Source: an uncultured Oscillibacter sp. (GTDB lineage Bacteria > Bacillota > Clostridia > Oscillospirales > Oscillospiraceae). Taken from it: 20,388 nt of DNA. The position numbers and the translations under genes are program-made. Position 1 is the stretch's first letter; each line of letters begins with the position of its first letter. Below, one piece after another: positions 12,955 through 20,388 of the stretch. The notes under the pieces were generated by a model. That model ran no database searches. It was not told the DNA's origin and saw only the letters and a program-made list of their open reading frames with translations. The stretch is from positions 1-20,388 of the forward strand of contig UQMC01000025.1 in assembly GCA_900542115.1 (NCBI GenBank), read 5' to 3'.

Positions 12955-14061
12955 TCACACTATATGCCGATAATAGGCCACCAGCAGCTCCACCACCATG
13001 CTGTAGGAGCGCATTCCGTTGGCATCGCCGTAGGATTTCAGCGCCGCGTCATACACGGTGTCGGACACCTTTTCCACTATGTTGTCCCGGAACTGGTCCC
13101 AGTAGGCATTGTTGTCCCGCAGGTCCGCCTCCACCGTTTCCGGCAGGGTATCCCGGATGGCCCAATAGGCCGCCGGGTCGGTATCGTACAGGGCATTTCC
13201 CAGATGGATAAAGCCCAACAGCCAGCCGGAGTAGGCATAATCCGGCAGTCCGCTGGTGACGGAGGCCAGCACGCCTAAGAAATTGCACTCCTGCTCCCAC
13301 GCGATGCCCCGCTGGTGGGCCAGCTCATGGGCGATGGTGGAGGGCAGCAGGCAGGCTGGGCTGTCTACATTCACGTTGGATTCCCCGATACAGGAAAAAT
13401 ATACCCCGGTAAAGCCCATGATGCTCATGAGCCGGGAGCACCGCACCGCCTTGACGCCGGTATCCCGGAATCGCAAGAAGGGGTACAGTTCTGTCACGCC
13501 GCCGTAGGCCGCTGTGCTTTCCTCTAAAATCTGCACTTTCGGTACGGCGTACAGTCCATTTTCATCCCGGGGCACGCTGTCCGCCGCGGCAGTGAGCTGC
13601 TCGGCAAAATACCGTGTCACCGCCTCCAGCTCCGTCTCCGTTACGGGCTGGGCCGTGATGCCGGCGCGGTCCTGAAAGCTGTCCATCCAGTAGTTCACGC
13701 CCCACATCAGGCAGAACAGCACATACACCGTCAGGCAGATGTCCGCCGCGCCCAGCGCGGCGCTGTAGGCCCGGTCCTTTCTGTGTCCCTTGGCCCGGAA
13801 ACTCGCCGCGATGCTCCAAACAATATATGCCAGCGCGCCGACAGCCGCCAGCGCATAAAGCGCCTCCATGACCGAAGCATTCGTCAGGGCGCACAGCCGC
13901 CCCAGTGCCGCCTTCAGCGGCGTGGTCACGCTGTCTGCAAAGGCATTCATCAGCTCCCGGTCATGCCGCGCCGCAAGGTACAGTCCCAAAAGCGCCGCGT
14001 CCGCCGCCAGCCAGCTATGCAGCTTTTTATGCCGGTTCCAAAAATTCACCACTTTTTTCAT
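12955..14061 (-). CDS. DUF3810 membrane protein, putative zinc metalloprotease
   Basis: A 368-residue protein. Three N-terminal hydrophobic segments (about 15-32, 66-86, 104-124) are followed by a large soluble part. This contains [17 protein letters not shown] (245-261), an HExxH zinc motif (His245, Glu246, His249) with a downstream Glu (256 or 258) as probable third ligand. This is the DUF3810 pattern. The family has no firmly assigned substrate known to me. The ATG overlaps the TGA of the upstream ATPase gene (ATGA) and has only a weak G-rich ribosome binding site, so translation is probably coupled to the transporter. The in-frame ATG at 14175 lies deep within the ATPase gene and was rejected. 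As the last gene of a peptide-transport operon it may process imported or membrane peptides, but this is inferred. Confidence 0.85.
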   Translation of the reverse strand: MKKVVNFWNRHKKLHSWLAADAALLGLYLAARHDRELMNAFADSVTTPLKAALGRLCALTNASVMEALYALAAVGALAYIVWSIAASFRAKGHRKDRAYSAALGAADICLTVYVLFCLMWGVNYWMDSFQDRAGITAQPVTETELEAVTRYFAEQLTAAADSVPRDENGLYAVPKVQILEESTAAYGGVTELYPFLRFRDTGVKAVRCSRLMSIMGFTGVYFSCIGESNVNVDSPACLLPSTIAHELAHQRGIAWEQECNFLGVLASVTSGLPDYAYSGWLLGFIHLGNALYDTDPAAYWAIRDTLPETVEADLRDNNAYWDQFRDNIVEKVSDTVYDAALKSYGDANGMRSYSMVVELLVAYYRHIV

Positions 14062-14792
14062 TCTGCCGCCGCCAAAAGCTGCTTTGTGTACGTCTCTCGC
14101 GGATGGTCGAAAATCTCCGCCACCGTGCCCCGTTCCACAATGCGGCCCTGCTTCATCACAAGGACCGTGTCGCATAACTGATAGACCACGTTCAGGTCAT
14201 GGGAGATAAACAGATAGCTCAGATCCAGCTCGTCCCGCAGATTTTTCAGCAGCTTGAGAATCTGCGATTGAATCGTCACATCCAGCGCAGACACCGGCTC
14301 ATCGGCAATGAGAAACCGGGGCCGCTGAATCAGCGCCATAGCGATGGACACCCGCTGCCGCTGGCCGCCGGAGAGTTCCGAGGGCCGGGCGGATAAAACC
14401 TCCTCCGGCAGCTCCACGCGCCGCAGCATCTCCCGCACCCGGCGGCGCCGCTCCTGGGCGTCATACTTTCCGTAAATCCGCAGCGGCTCCTCCAGCAGCC
14501 ATTCCACCGGGTACGCCGGGTTCAGGGAGCTGTAGGGGTCCTGAAAGATCATCTGCGGGCGCTTGGTATAGTGGATAACCTCGCCCTGCTCCGGCTTCAC
14601 CATCTGCAGAATCGTCCGGGCCAGCGTGGATTTTCCCGTGCCGGATTCTCCCACAAGGCCGCAGATTTCTCCCCGGTGCACATCAAAGGATACATCGTGG
14701 AGCACCTCGTGAAAGCGCTTGCGTCCCAATACGCCGCCCTCCCGGTACCCGGCAGTGACATGGCGGAGGGACAGCACCAGCTCCTCGGTCAT
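14058..14792 (-). CDS. ABC transporter ATP-binding protein, OppF/DppF/NikE-like
   Basis: A 244-residue nucleotide-binding subunit. Walker A GESGTGKS (48-55), Q-loop Gln84 in [11 protein letters not shown], signature LSGGQRQR (140-147), Walker B FLIADE (160-165), D-loop SALD and switch His198 are all present. It should energise import together with the second ATPase and the two permeases. It is shorter than canonical DppF (about 330) and ends at YTKQLL without the C-terminal oligopeptide extension, as in NikE-type proteins. The ATG overlaps the TGA of the preceding ATPase gene, and its own TGA overlaps the DUF3810 start. Subfamily is sure; substrate is not. Confidence 0.93.
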   Translation of the reverse strand: MTEELVLSLRHVTAGYREGGVLGRKRFHEVLHDVSFDVHRGEICGLVGESGTGKSTLARTILQMVKPEQGEVIHYTKRPQMIFQDPYSSLNPAYPVEWLLEEPLRIYGKYDAQERRRRVREMLRRVELPEEVLSARPSELSGGQRQRVSIAMALIQRPRFLIADEPVSALDVTIQSQILKLLKNLRDELDLSYLFISHDLNVVYQLCDTVLVMKQGRIVERGTVAEIFDHPRETYTKQLLAAAE

Positions 14793-15580
14793 GGCCGCTC
14801 CTCCTTTCGCTCCCGGGTGGGGATGGCCTCAATGAGCCGCTTGGTATAGGGGTGCTGGGGATGGTAGAAGACCTGCCCGGTCTCACCATTTTCCACCAGA
14901 ACGCCCCGCTGCATCACCGCCACGCGGCGGCACAGCTTGCGGACCACATTGAGGTTGTGGGAGATAAACAGCATGGAGATGCCGCTCTCCCGGTTCAGCT
15001 TTTTCAGCATTTCCAATATCTGCGCTTGAATCGTCACATCCAGTGCCGTTGTCGGCTCGTCCAGCAGCAGCAGCTTCGGGCGGTTCACAATGGCCGCCGC
15101 GATCATAGCCCGCTGAAGCATTCCGCCGGAGAGCTGGTGGGGGTATTTTTCATACACGCCCTCCGGGTCCGGCAGCTCTGCCGCCCGCATGGCGGCCAGC
15201 GCCGCCTCCCGGCACTCTGCACGGGAGAGCTGCGTATGCAGGCGCAGTGCCTCCTCCACCTGTGCGCCGATTCGCATCAGCGGGTCCATGCAGCTTTGCG
15301 GCTCCTGAAACACCACGCCGATGTCCGCGCCCTGAATTTTCCGCAGAGCGGCCCGGTCAGCGTGGAGCAGCTCCTGTCCGTCCAGCAGAATCTCCCCGGA
15401 ATAGTCGCACTGCTTCCGGGGCAAAAGGCCCGCCACGCTCATGGCAGTGACGGATTTGCCGGAGCCGGATTCTCCCACAAGGCCCAGAATCTCTCCGTTC
15501 CGAATGGTCAGGCTCACGCCGCTGACCGCCTCCCGGTCCCGGTTGTGGAACCTTACGTGCAGATCGCGAATTTCCAGCAT
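14789..15580 (-). CDS. ABC transporter ATP-binding protein, OppD/DppD/NikD-like
   Basis: A 263-residue ATPase subunit. Walker A GESGSGKS (36-43), Q-loop Gln92 in [10 protein letters not shown], signature LSGGM (150-154), Walker B LLLLDE (170-175) and switch His208 are intact. Only the first residues of the oligopeptide C-terminal domain ([12 protein letters not shown], 243-254) are present; the Cys-rich tail of long DppD proteins is absent, which resembles NikD. The ATG at 15580 overlaps the TAA of the permease gene (TAATG). In-frame codons further upstream lie inside that permease gene and encode unrelated sequence. Pairs with the downstream ATPase as a heterodimer. Confidence 0.93.
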   Translation of the reverse strand: MLEIRDLHVRFHNRDREAVSGVSLTIRNGEILGLVGESGSGKSVTAMSVAGLLPRKQCDYSGEILLDGQELLHADRAALRKIQGADIGVVFQEPQSCMDPLMRIGAQVEEALRLHTQLSRAECREAALAAMRAAELPDPEGVYEKYPHQLSGGMLQRAMIAAAIVNRPKLLLLDEPTTALDVTIQAQILEMLKKLNRESGISMLFISHNLNVVRKLCRRVAVMQRGVLVENGETGQVFYHPQHPYTKRLIEAIPTRERKEERP

Positions 15581-16389
15581 TATGCTCCGCCCCCTCTCCG
15601 GCGCTGCAGGCCCTCGCCGATGAGACCCACGCCGAATACCATCCACACAAGGGTCAGCCCGGTGCCGATGGCGTACCACGGGGCGCTGAGGAACATCCCC
15701 TGCGCCTCGGAGAGCATATAGCCCAAGGAGGCATCCGGCGGGGTCACGCCGATGCAGAGGTAGCTCATGGACGCCTCCGCCAAAACCGCGTTGTTAAAGC
15801 CGATGGTCAGCGCCGGCAGCAGAACGCTTGCCGTATTGGGCAGGATATGCCGCCAGAGGATGCGCCCGCTGGAGGCCCCCATAAGCCGGGCGCTTTTCAC
15901 ATAGTTCACATCCCGCAGCCCCGCGTAAGCGCCACGGGTCACGCGGGCAAAGCTGGGAATGAACACCAATCCCAGCGCAATGATAACATTTTCCGTTTTT
16001 CCGGGGCCTAACAGGCTGATGACCACCAGCGCCAGCAAAATGCTGGGGAAGGCGGTGAGCACATCGCCCAGCCGCATAAGAATATCGTCCGCAAGGCCGC
16101 CGAAATAGCCGGTCACAGCCCCCAGCGCCACGCCGCACACGCTGCCGATGGCCACGGTGGCCAGCGCGATGCAGAACGTTGTGCCGGCACCCTTGAGCAC
16201 CCGGCTGAAAATATCCCGGCCAAAGCTGTCCGTTCCCATCAGGTGCGCCAGAGAGGGCGCCGCCAGCTTCGGCCCCGCCGCCATGGCGTTAGGGTCATAG
16301 GGCGTCCAGAAAAATCCAAGAATAATGACACCTGTCAAGACACCTGTCAATATCAGGCCCGCTGTCAAATAGGGATTTCGTTTTTTCAT
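15580..16389 (-). CDS. ABC transporter permease, OppC/DppC/NikC-like
   Basis: A 269-residue inner-membrane permease with about six hydrophobic segments. The N-terminal helix (about 7-28) is followed by the typical LMGTDSFGRDIFSRVLKGA stretch (50-68), the mark of DppC-type subunits. The EAA-like loop that contacts the ATPases appears as DVNYVKSARLMGASSGRIL (156-174). A YMLSEAQG element is near the C-terminus, as in relatives. The start ATG overlaps the upstream permease stop (ATGA). Together with DppB-type permease it forms the channel for substrate delivered by the lipoprotein. Confidence 0.93.
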   Translation of the reverse strand: MKKRNPYLTAGLILTGVLTGVIILGFFWTPYDPNAMAAGPKLAAPSLAHLMGTDSFGRDIFSRVLKGAGTTFCIALATVAIGSVCGVALGAVTGYFGGLADDILMRLGDVLTAFPSILLALVVISLLGPGKTENVIIALGLVFIPSFARVTRGAYAGLRDVNYVKSARLMGASSGRILWRHILPNTASVLLPALTIGFNNAVLAEASMSYLCIGVTPPDASLGYMLSEAQGMFLSAPWYAIGTGLTLVWMVFGVGLIGEGLQRRRGGGA

Positions 16390-17324
16390 TCCGCAGCGCC
16401 TCCCATCCGTGGGTCGATGCAGCGGTTGATGAGGTCCGCCAGCGTGCCGGAGAGCACCACCCAGAACGCCAGAATCACCACAATAGCCTCCACCACCGGG
16501 TAATCCTGATTGGAAATGGAGGCCACCAGCATCCGCCCCAAGCCCGGAATGGCAAAAACCTGCTCCACCACGATGCTGCCCGCCACGATCTCCGCCATGG
16601 TCTGCCCTAAAAATGTCACCGTGGAGACCATGGAATTTTTCAGTACATGGCCCCAGAGCACCTGCCGCCGGTCATTGCCCCGGGCGATGGCCGTTCGGAC
16701 ATAGGGCTTGTTCATCTCATGAATGACCGTGCTGCGAAGCATCCGCACCGTCATAGCCACCCGGGGGATGGCGATGGAGACCGCCGCGAAAAAGAGGTAA
16801 ACAAGGGAGCGTCCAAAATTTTCCCGCAGCCCCGGAAAATCCCCGGGGACAAAGGTGTGGAGCGTAATGCCGAACACCCACGAGATCAAAATGCCGGTAA
16901 AGAAGGGGGGGACCGCCATGCAGAACTGGTTCACCGCCGTGTGGAGCCCGTCCAGCCTGCCGTTGGCGGTCAGCAGCCCCAGCGGCAGCGACACAACTGT
17001 AATGAGCGCAAAGCTCACAAGGCTCAGCCCCAGCGTTACCATGATCTTGCTGGCCAGCAGCTCCCGCACCGGCAGGCGGTATTGGAAAGACATTCCCAAA
17101 TCGCCGTTGAAAAAGCCCAAAAGCCACTGGCTGTACCGCACCGGCAGGGGCGCGTCCAGCCCAAGCTGCGCCCGCAGAGCCGCCACAGTCTCAGGCGTGG
17201 CCTGCGTTCCCAGCATGGCGGTGGCCGGGTCGCCGGAAATCAAATCAAAGGCCGCAAACGTCAGAAAGGAGACAACGACCATGGTGACCAGCAGCGTCAA
17301 TAGCTTTCTCGCCGCATACCTCAT
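16386..17324 (-). CDS. ABC transporter permease, OppB/DppB/NikB-like
   Basis: A 312-residue permease with about six membrane segments and the N-terminal ARKLLTLLVTMVVVSFLTFA helix typical of DppB. GDPATAMLG (32-40 region), QYRLPVRELL before the core and an EAA-type loop MNKPYVRTAIARGNDRRQVL support the family. The ATG at 17324 is preferred: GGGAG lies 9 nt before it, whereas for the in-frame ATG at 17333 the same GGGAG would touch the codon with no spacer. It follows the substrate-binding protein gene by 53 nt and overlaps the next permease gene by 4 nt. Confidence 0.93.
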   Translation of the reverse strand: MRYAARKLLTLLVTMVVVSFLTFAAFDLISGDPATAMLGTQATPETVAALRAQLGLDAPLPVRYSQWLLGFFNGDLGMSFQYRLPVRELLASKIMVTLGLSLVSFALITVVSLPLGLLTANGRLDGLHTAVNQFCMAVPPFFTGILISWVFGITLHTFVPGDFPGLRENFGRSLVYLFFAAVSIAIPRVAMTVRMLRSTVIHEMNKPYVRTAIARGNDRRQVLWGHVLKNSMVSTVTFLGQTMAEIVAGSIVVEQVFAIPGLGRMLVASISNQDYPVVEAIVVILAFWVVLSGTLADLINRCIDPRMGGAAE

Positions 17325-17346
17325 GGCAGTCATCTCCCTTCCGGGT

Positions 17347-17369
17347 CAGCGGCGTCAAAGCGTCCGCTG
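17347..17369 (-). promoter_or_regulatory. Hairpin between binding-protein and permease genes
   Basis: A 6-bp stem (17347-17352 with 17364-17369) with an 11-nt loop and no T-tract. Such structures after a binding-protein gene often protect its mRNA and keep its level above that of the permeases. Weak on its own. Confidence 0.25.
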
Positions 17370-17377
17370 TTCATCTC

Positions 17378-18934
17378 TTATTTTTCGTAGGAAATCGTGC
17401 TGAGGTCCAGCACATAGATGGGGTAGAAGGTGGGACCGGTGATACCGTCCCGCACCGCTACCAGATCCGCCATATCCTGAATGTAGACATTGGCGGCGTT
17501 TTCCGTCAGGTTGCGCTCCATGTCCTTATAAACGGCGGTCTGTTCCGCATCATCATAGCAGCTCTGGGCGTAGGCGAACATATCGTCATAGGCCGCGTCG
17601 CTGTAGTTGATGAAGTTATTCCCGGCGGAGGAGACGAACCGCTCCAGCATGGCCCGGGCAGTCATGGTGGAAGCATCCACGCCCACCACGGTGGACTGGA
17701 AATTCCGGCCCACATAGGTATCGCTGACCCAACTGTCCCAAGTGACGGGCTGGATGGTGGCGTTGATGCCCACCGCCTTCAGCTGCTCCACAATGACCTG
17801 CGCGGTATCCATGTGGGGCTGATAGTTGCTGGGCACGGTGATGTCCATGTCAAAGCCGTTGGGGTATCCGGCCTCCGTCAGCAGCTCCTTGGCCTTTTCG
17901 GGGTCATAGCTGTAGTAATCGGTCAGGGAATCATCAAAATATTTGCTGAACGCGGGATACATACTGGACCCCAGCAGTGTGCCGTAGCCGTCAAAGGCCA
18001 AATCCAGAATCTGCTGGCGGTCAATGGCATAGCACAATGCCTGCCGCACCCGCACATCGTCAAAGGGCGCCTCGGCGTTGTTGAGATACAGCGCCTGCAC
18101 CAGATTCATGGTGCCCTCCTCCACATGGAAGCCCTCGCCAAGCTGCGCCACCTGTGTGGCGGTCAGGTGGGCGAACAGGTCCACCGCGCCGCTCTGGAGG
18201 CTCATCACTACGCTGTCCGCGTTCTCGATGATCTTGTAGGTCACCTTGCTCAAACTGGGCTTTTCACCCCAGTAATCGTCAAAGCGCTCCAGCACCACAG
18301 AGTCCTGCGCGGTCCGGGACACAAACTTGAACGGGCCGGTGCCTACAGGCGCGGTGTCCTGCTCCGTGTAGTTCTTGGGAAGCACAGCCGTGGTCAGATA
18401 GGAGATAAACTCGTTGCTGGGCTCGGAGAGGCGGAAGCAAACGGTGTTCTCGCCCTCCTGATAAATTTCCGCGTCGGCAAAGGCCGCCACCTGAATAATA
18501 TCCGCACTGTCCGGATTTCCGCAGCGCTGATAGGACCAGATCACGTCCTCCGGCGTCACGTCCTGTCCGTTGTGGAACTTTACGCCGGAGCGGAGACGGA
18601 CAGTATAAAGCAAATGGTCATCGGAAACGGTATAGCTCTCTGCCAGAGCCGGCTTGAGGTCGCCGGTGCTGTCGGGCTTCAAGAGACCCTCAAATACGTT
18701 GAACATGACCTCACGGGTCCCCGCCTTCACGGTCTTGTGAGGGTCAAGGCTGCTGTCGAGGTCTTGGGCGATGCCGACATTCAACTCGCCCGCCGCGGCA
18801 CGGGCCGTTACGGCGTCCGTAGCCCCGTTGTTGTCTGTCTGGCCGCCGTTTCCGTTGCTGCCGCCCCCGCATCCGGTGAGTACGGCGCTCAGGAGGCTCA
18901 AAGCCGCCAGCAGTGCTGCAATCCGCTTTTTCAT
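17378..18934 (-). CDS. Extracellular solute-binding lipoprotein, family 5 (peptide/nickel)
   Basis: A 518-residue lipoprotein of SBP family 5 (DppA/OppA/NikA group). The signal is MKKR plus a hydrophobic stretch and the lipobox LTGC with lipidated Cys22, then a Gly/Asn-rich linker to about 45. The domain shows LDPHKT, FEGLLKPDSTG, VRLRSGVKFHNGQDVTPEDV (the family-5 signature region) and DVRVRQALCYAIDR. It captures dipeptides, oligopeptides or metal chelates outside the membrane and hands them to the permeases downstream. Specificity cannot be read from the sequence. The ATG at 18934 has AAAGGAG 8 nt upstream; an in-frame TTG at 18940 two codons earlier has no better support. First gene of the operon; promoter at 19079-19107. 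Confidence 0.95.
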   Translation of the reverse strand: MKKRIAALLAALSLLSAVLTGCGGGSNGNGGQTDNNGATDAVTARAAAGELNVGIAQDLDSSLDPHKTVKAGTREVMFNVFEGLLKPDSTGDLKPALAESYTVSDDHLLYTVRLRSGVKFHNGQDVTPEDVIWSYQRCGNPDSADIIQVAAFADAEIYQEGENTVCFRLSEPSNEFISYLTTAVLPKNYTEQDTAPVGTGPFKFVSRTAQDSVVLERFDDYWGEKPSLSKVTYKIIENADSVVMSLQSGAVDLFAHLTATQVAQLGEGFHVEEGTMNLVQALYLNNAEAPFDDVRVRQALCYAIDRQQILDLAFDGYGTLLGSSMYPAFSKYFDDSLTDYYSYDPEKAKELLTEAGYPNGFDMDITVPSNYQPHMDTAQVIVEQLKAVGINATIQPVTWDSWVSDTYVGRNFQSTVVGVDASTMTARAMLERFVSSAGNNFINYSDAAYDDMFAYAQSCYDDAEQTAVYKDMERNLTENAANVYIQDMADLVAVRDGITGPTFYPIYVLDLSTISYEK

Positions 18935-18997
18935 ATACAATTCTCCTTTTTCATCACTGCTCGCAATGAGTCAGTGTGCTTACCGTTCCAAAGCCGC

Positions 18998-19013
18998 GCC
19001 GCCGCACGGCGGC
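18998..19013 (-). promoter_or_regulatory. GC-rich hairpin in the transporter leader
   Basis: A perfect 6-bp G/C stem (18998-19003 with 19008-19013) with a GTGC tetraloop in the 5' leader of the binding-protein mRNA. No T-tract follows. Function unknown. Confidence 0.35.
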
Positions 19014-19019
19014 ATTGCT

Positions 19020-19078
19020 AAAAAACGGCCCTGCGGGCACTGATTGTTATTTTTCTAACAGTGTACCCACAAGGCCGT
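19020..19078 (-). terminator. Long rho-independent terminator of the AI-2E family gene
   Basis: The outer stem ACGGCC/GGCCGT (19073-19078 with 19025-19030 on the plus strand) closes a long imperfect stem with G-U pairs and a short A-rich loop, followed on the minus strand by five to six T (19025-19020). It lies 37 nt after the AI-2E gene stop. Its 5' arm overlaps the transcription start region of the next operon. Confidence 0.8.
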
Positions 19079-19107
19079 ATTGTACAAGATAGTATCCGTA
19101 ATTGCAA
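19079..19107 (-). promoter_or_regulatory. σA promoter of the peptide/nickel ABC operon
   Basis: On the minus strand TTGCAA (19107-19102) and TACAAT (19084-19079) are exactly 17 nt apart. The predicted start, near 19072, falls inside the terminator of the upstream gene. Leader about 138 nt to the ATG at 18934. Confidence 0.7.
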
Positions 19108-19114
19108 GTCTTTT

Positions 19115-20338
19115 CTACAGCTTTTCCTGCTTTTCGCTCTCCGGCAGCGGCGCGGTATAGTGCGTGGACTCCACCGGCAGGTCCTTTTCCGCCAGACGCC
19201 GGTCCACCATAAAGGCCACCAGATTATAAAGGCACGCGCACACCGGCACGCCGAAGAACATACCCGCCACACCGAAAAAGCTGCCGCCCACTAAAATGGC
19301 GATAATGACCCACAGGCTTGAAAGGCCCGTGCTGTCGCCCAGAATTTTCGGGCCGATGACGTTTCCGTCCAACTGCTGCAGCGCCAGTACAAACAGCAGG
19401 AAATACAGCGCCTTCAGCGGATTTACCAGTAAAATCAGGAACAGGCTGGGAATCGCGCCCAAAAACGGTCCGAAGAAGGGGATGACATTCGTCACGCCCA
19501 CAAACACGGACACCAGCGGCGTATAGGGCATTTTCAGCACGGAGCAGCCGATAAAGCACAGCACGCCGATGATAAGGGAGTCCAGCAGCTTGCCCCGGAC
19601 GAAGCCGGAGAAAATGCTGTCCGCTCTGGCGGCGCCCCGGAAAATCCAATAGACCTGATCTCTTGAAAAGAGGCTGTAGGTCAGCTTTCTTGCATGGGCG
19701 GTGCAGCGCTCCTTCGTCGCCATAAAGTACACGGAGACGATAGCGCCCACCAGCAGATTTTTCAGGAAGTTCACCGTGCTGAGCACGCCGCCGGACACGG
19801 CGATCATCAATGCCTGCGTCCGGCTGATGACCTCGCTTTTCAGCCATGCGGTCGCGGTCTCATAAAATGTGTCCATCTGGGCGGCCACCCATGCCTCCAC
19901 CTCCGGATTGCTCTCCAGCAGGCGTTCCACCCATCCGCTGACAGTGTTGTAATACGTCTCCACACTGGAGACCAACTGCACCACACTCTGATAGAGCTGC
20001 GGCAGCAGCACATGGCCCAGCAGGTACAGCAGCAGCCCGATCATGACCCAAACCAGCACAAGGCTCACCGCCCGGGCGCCCCGGGAGATCAGCTTTCCGC
20101 CCTCCCGGGCCTTTTTCAGCCGCCCGGAAAACAGCGCGTCCTCAATAAAATCAATGGCCGGGGCCAGCAGATAGGCCAGCAGACCGCCGATAATCACCGG
20201 CTGTAAGGCTCGGAGGAACTGCCGCGTGATATTCAGCAGAACTCTGCGGCCGAACAGGGTATCATAAAAAAGCAAAATGGCGGCCACCGTTGCAAAAACG
20301 GTCAGTCCCCAGCGAATCGCGTTATTCTTGTCCTTCAT
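19115..20338 (-). CDS. AI-2E family transporter (PerM/YdiK/YtvI-like membrane protein)
   Basis: A 407-residue polytopic membrane protein with about 7-8 helices. The paired N-terminal helices (20-35 and 50-70) come first, followed by a long soluble amphipathic section (about 115-170). The conserved C-terminal core includes GVTNVIPFFGPFLGAIPS, QQLDGNVIGPKILGDSTGLSS and GGSFFGVAGMFFGVP, the family hallmarks. Members have been linked to autoinducer-2 export, Na+(Li+)/H+ antiport or permease roles; the function of this one is not determined. The ATG at 20338 follows GGGAGG at about 6 nt; an in-frame upstream ATG at 20368 adds 10 residues without a ribosome binding site. It is terminated at 19020-19078. 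Any promoter lies beyond the right edge. Confidence 0.92.
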   Translation of the reverse strand: MKDKNNAIRWGLTVFATVAAILLFYDTLFGRRVLLNITRQFLRALQPVIIGGLLAYLLAPAIDFIEDALFSGRLKKAREGGKLISRGARAVSLVLVWVMIGLLLYLLGHVLLPQLYQSVVQLVSSVETYYNTVSGWVERLLESNPEVEAWVAAQMDTFYETATAWLKSEVISRTQALMIAVSGGVLSTVNFLKNLLVGAIVSVYFMATKERCTAHARKLTYSLFSRDQVYWIFRGAARADSIFSGFVRGKLLDSLIIGVLCFIGCSVLKMPYTPLVSVFVGVTNVIPFFGPFLGAIPSLFLILLVNPLKALYFLLFVLALQQLDGNVIGPKILGDSTGLSSLWVIIAILVGGSFFGVAGMFFGVPVCACLYNLVAFMVDRRLAEKDLPVESTHYTAPLPESEKQEKL

Positions 20339-20388
20339 CTGCCGCCTCCCTGCCGCGCCGCCGCTCATTTTTTGAAACGGAACGGCAA

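Noticed and set aside
17813..19021. 402-codon plus-strand frame opposite the solute-binding protein
   Set aside because: Antisense shadow of the lipoprotein gene with low-complexity, Val/His-rich composition and no start signals.
1..20388. CRISPR array, IS element, tRNA/rRNA, phage or defence genes
   Set aside because: No spaced repeats, transposase, integrase, cloverleaf-type sequence or defence-protein motif was recognised on either strand.

Overview
The window looks like chromosomal DNA of a G+C-rich, endospore-forming, anaerobic Clostridia bacterium, probably of the Oscillospiraceae type. This is inferred from a clostridial-type SpoIIID, an SLH-domain surface protein, an LCP cell-wall ligase, AAGGAGG-type ribosome binding sites and σA-like promoters. 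No rRNA, tRNA, CRISPR array, insertion sequence or phage gene was seen. The gene density and matched terminators look like ordinary core or accessory chromosome, not a mobile island.

Left part (1-5290): a sulfur amino-acid catabolism cluster. RidA (imine deaminase), methionine gamma-lyase and an NhaC-superfamily transporter are on the minus strand. A LysR regulator is on the plus strand, divergent from megL. MegL releases reactive enamine/imine intermediates that RidA hydrolyses, and NhaC-superfamily proteins include the MetT methionine carriers. The genes therefore fit a methionine (or cysteine) uptake and degradation route under LysR control. Each gene has its own terminator, and ridA, nhaC and lysR have recognisable promoters.

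Middle-left (5291-7724, minus): a nitroreductase - mtnA - HAD phosphatase operon with a good promoter and terminator. MtnA points to methylthioadenosine/5-deoxyadenosine salvage. Divergent from it (7795-9586, plus) is a TGS-domain/uridine-kinase-like fusion protein with its own promoter and terminator.

Centre (9600-12950, plus): spoIIID, read from a TTG start behind a possible σE-type promoter, followed by a small unknown protein and a terminator. Next comes a two-gene envelope operon: an LCP (LytR-CpsA-Psr) protein and a secreted SLH plus transglutaminase-like protein.

Right part (12955-19107, minus): a complete peptide/nickel-class ABC importer (lipoprotein SBP, two permeases, two ATPases). 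Its last cistron is a membrane DUF3810 zinc-metalloprotease-like protein. All five junctions from the first permease to the protease overlap or abut (ATGA or TAATG). The operon promoter lies inside the upstream gene's terminator, an arrangement that should stop read-through yet spare new transcripts. The window ends in an AI-2E-family (PerM-like) membrane protein (minus). The two gene-free stretches over 300 bases (1948-2370 and 4928-5290) hold promoters, inverted repeats and terminators, as listed.
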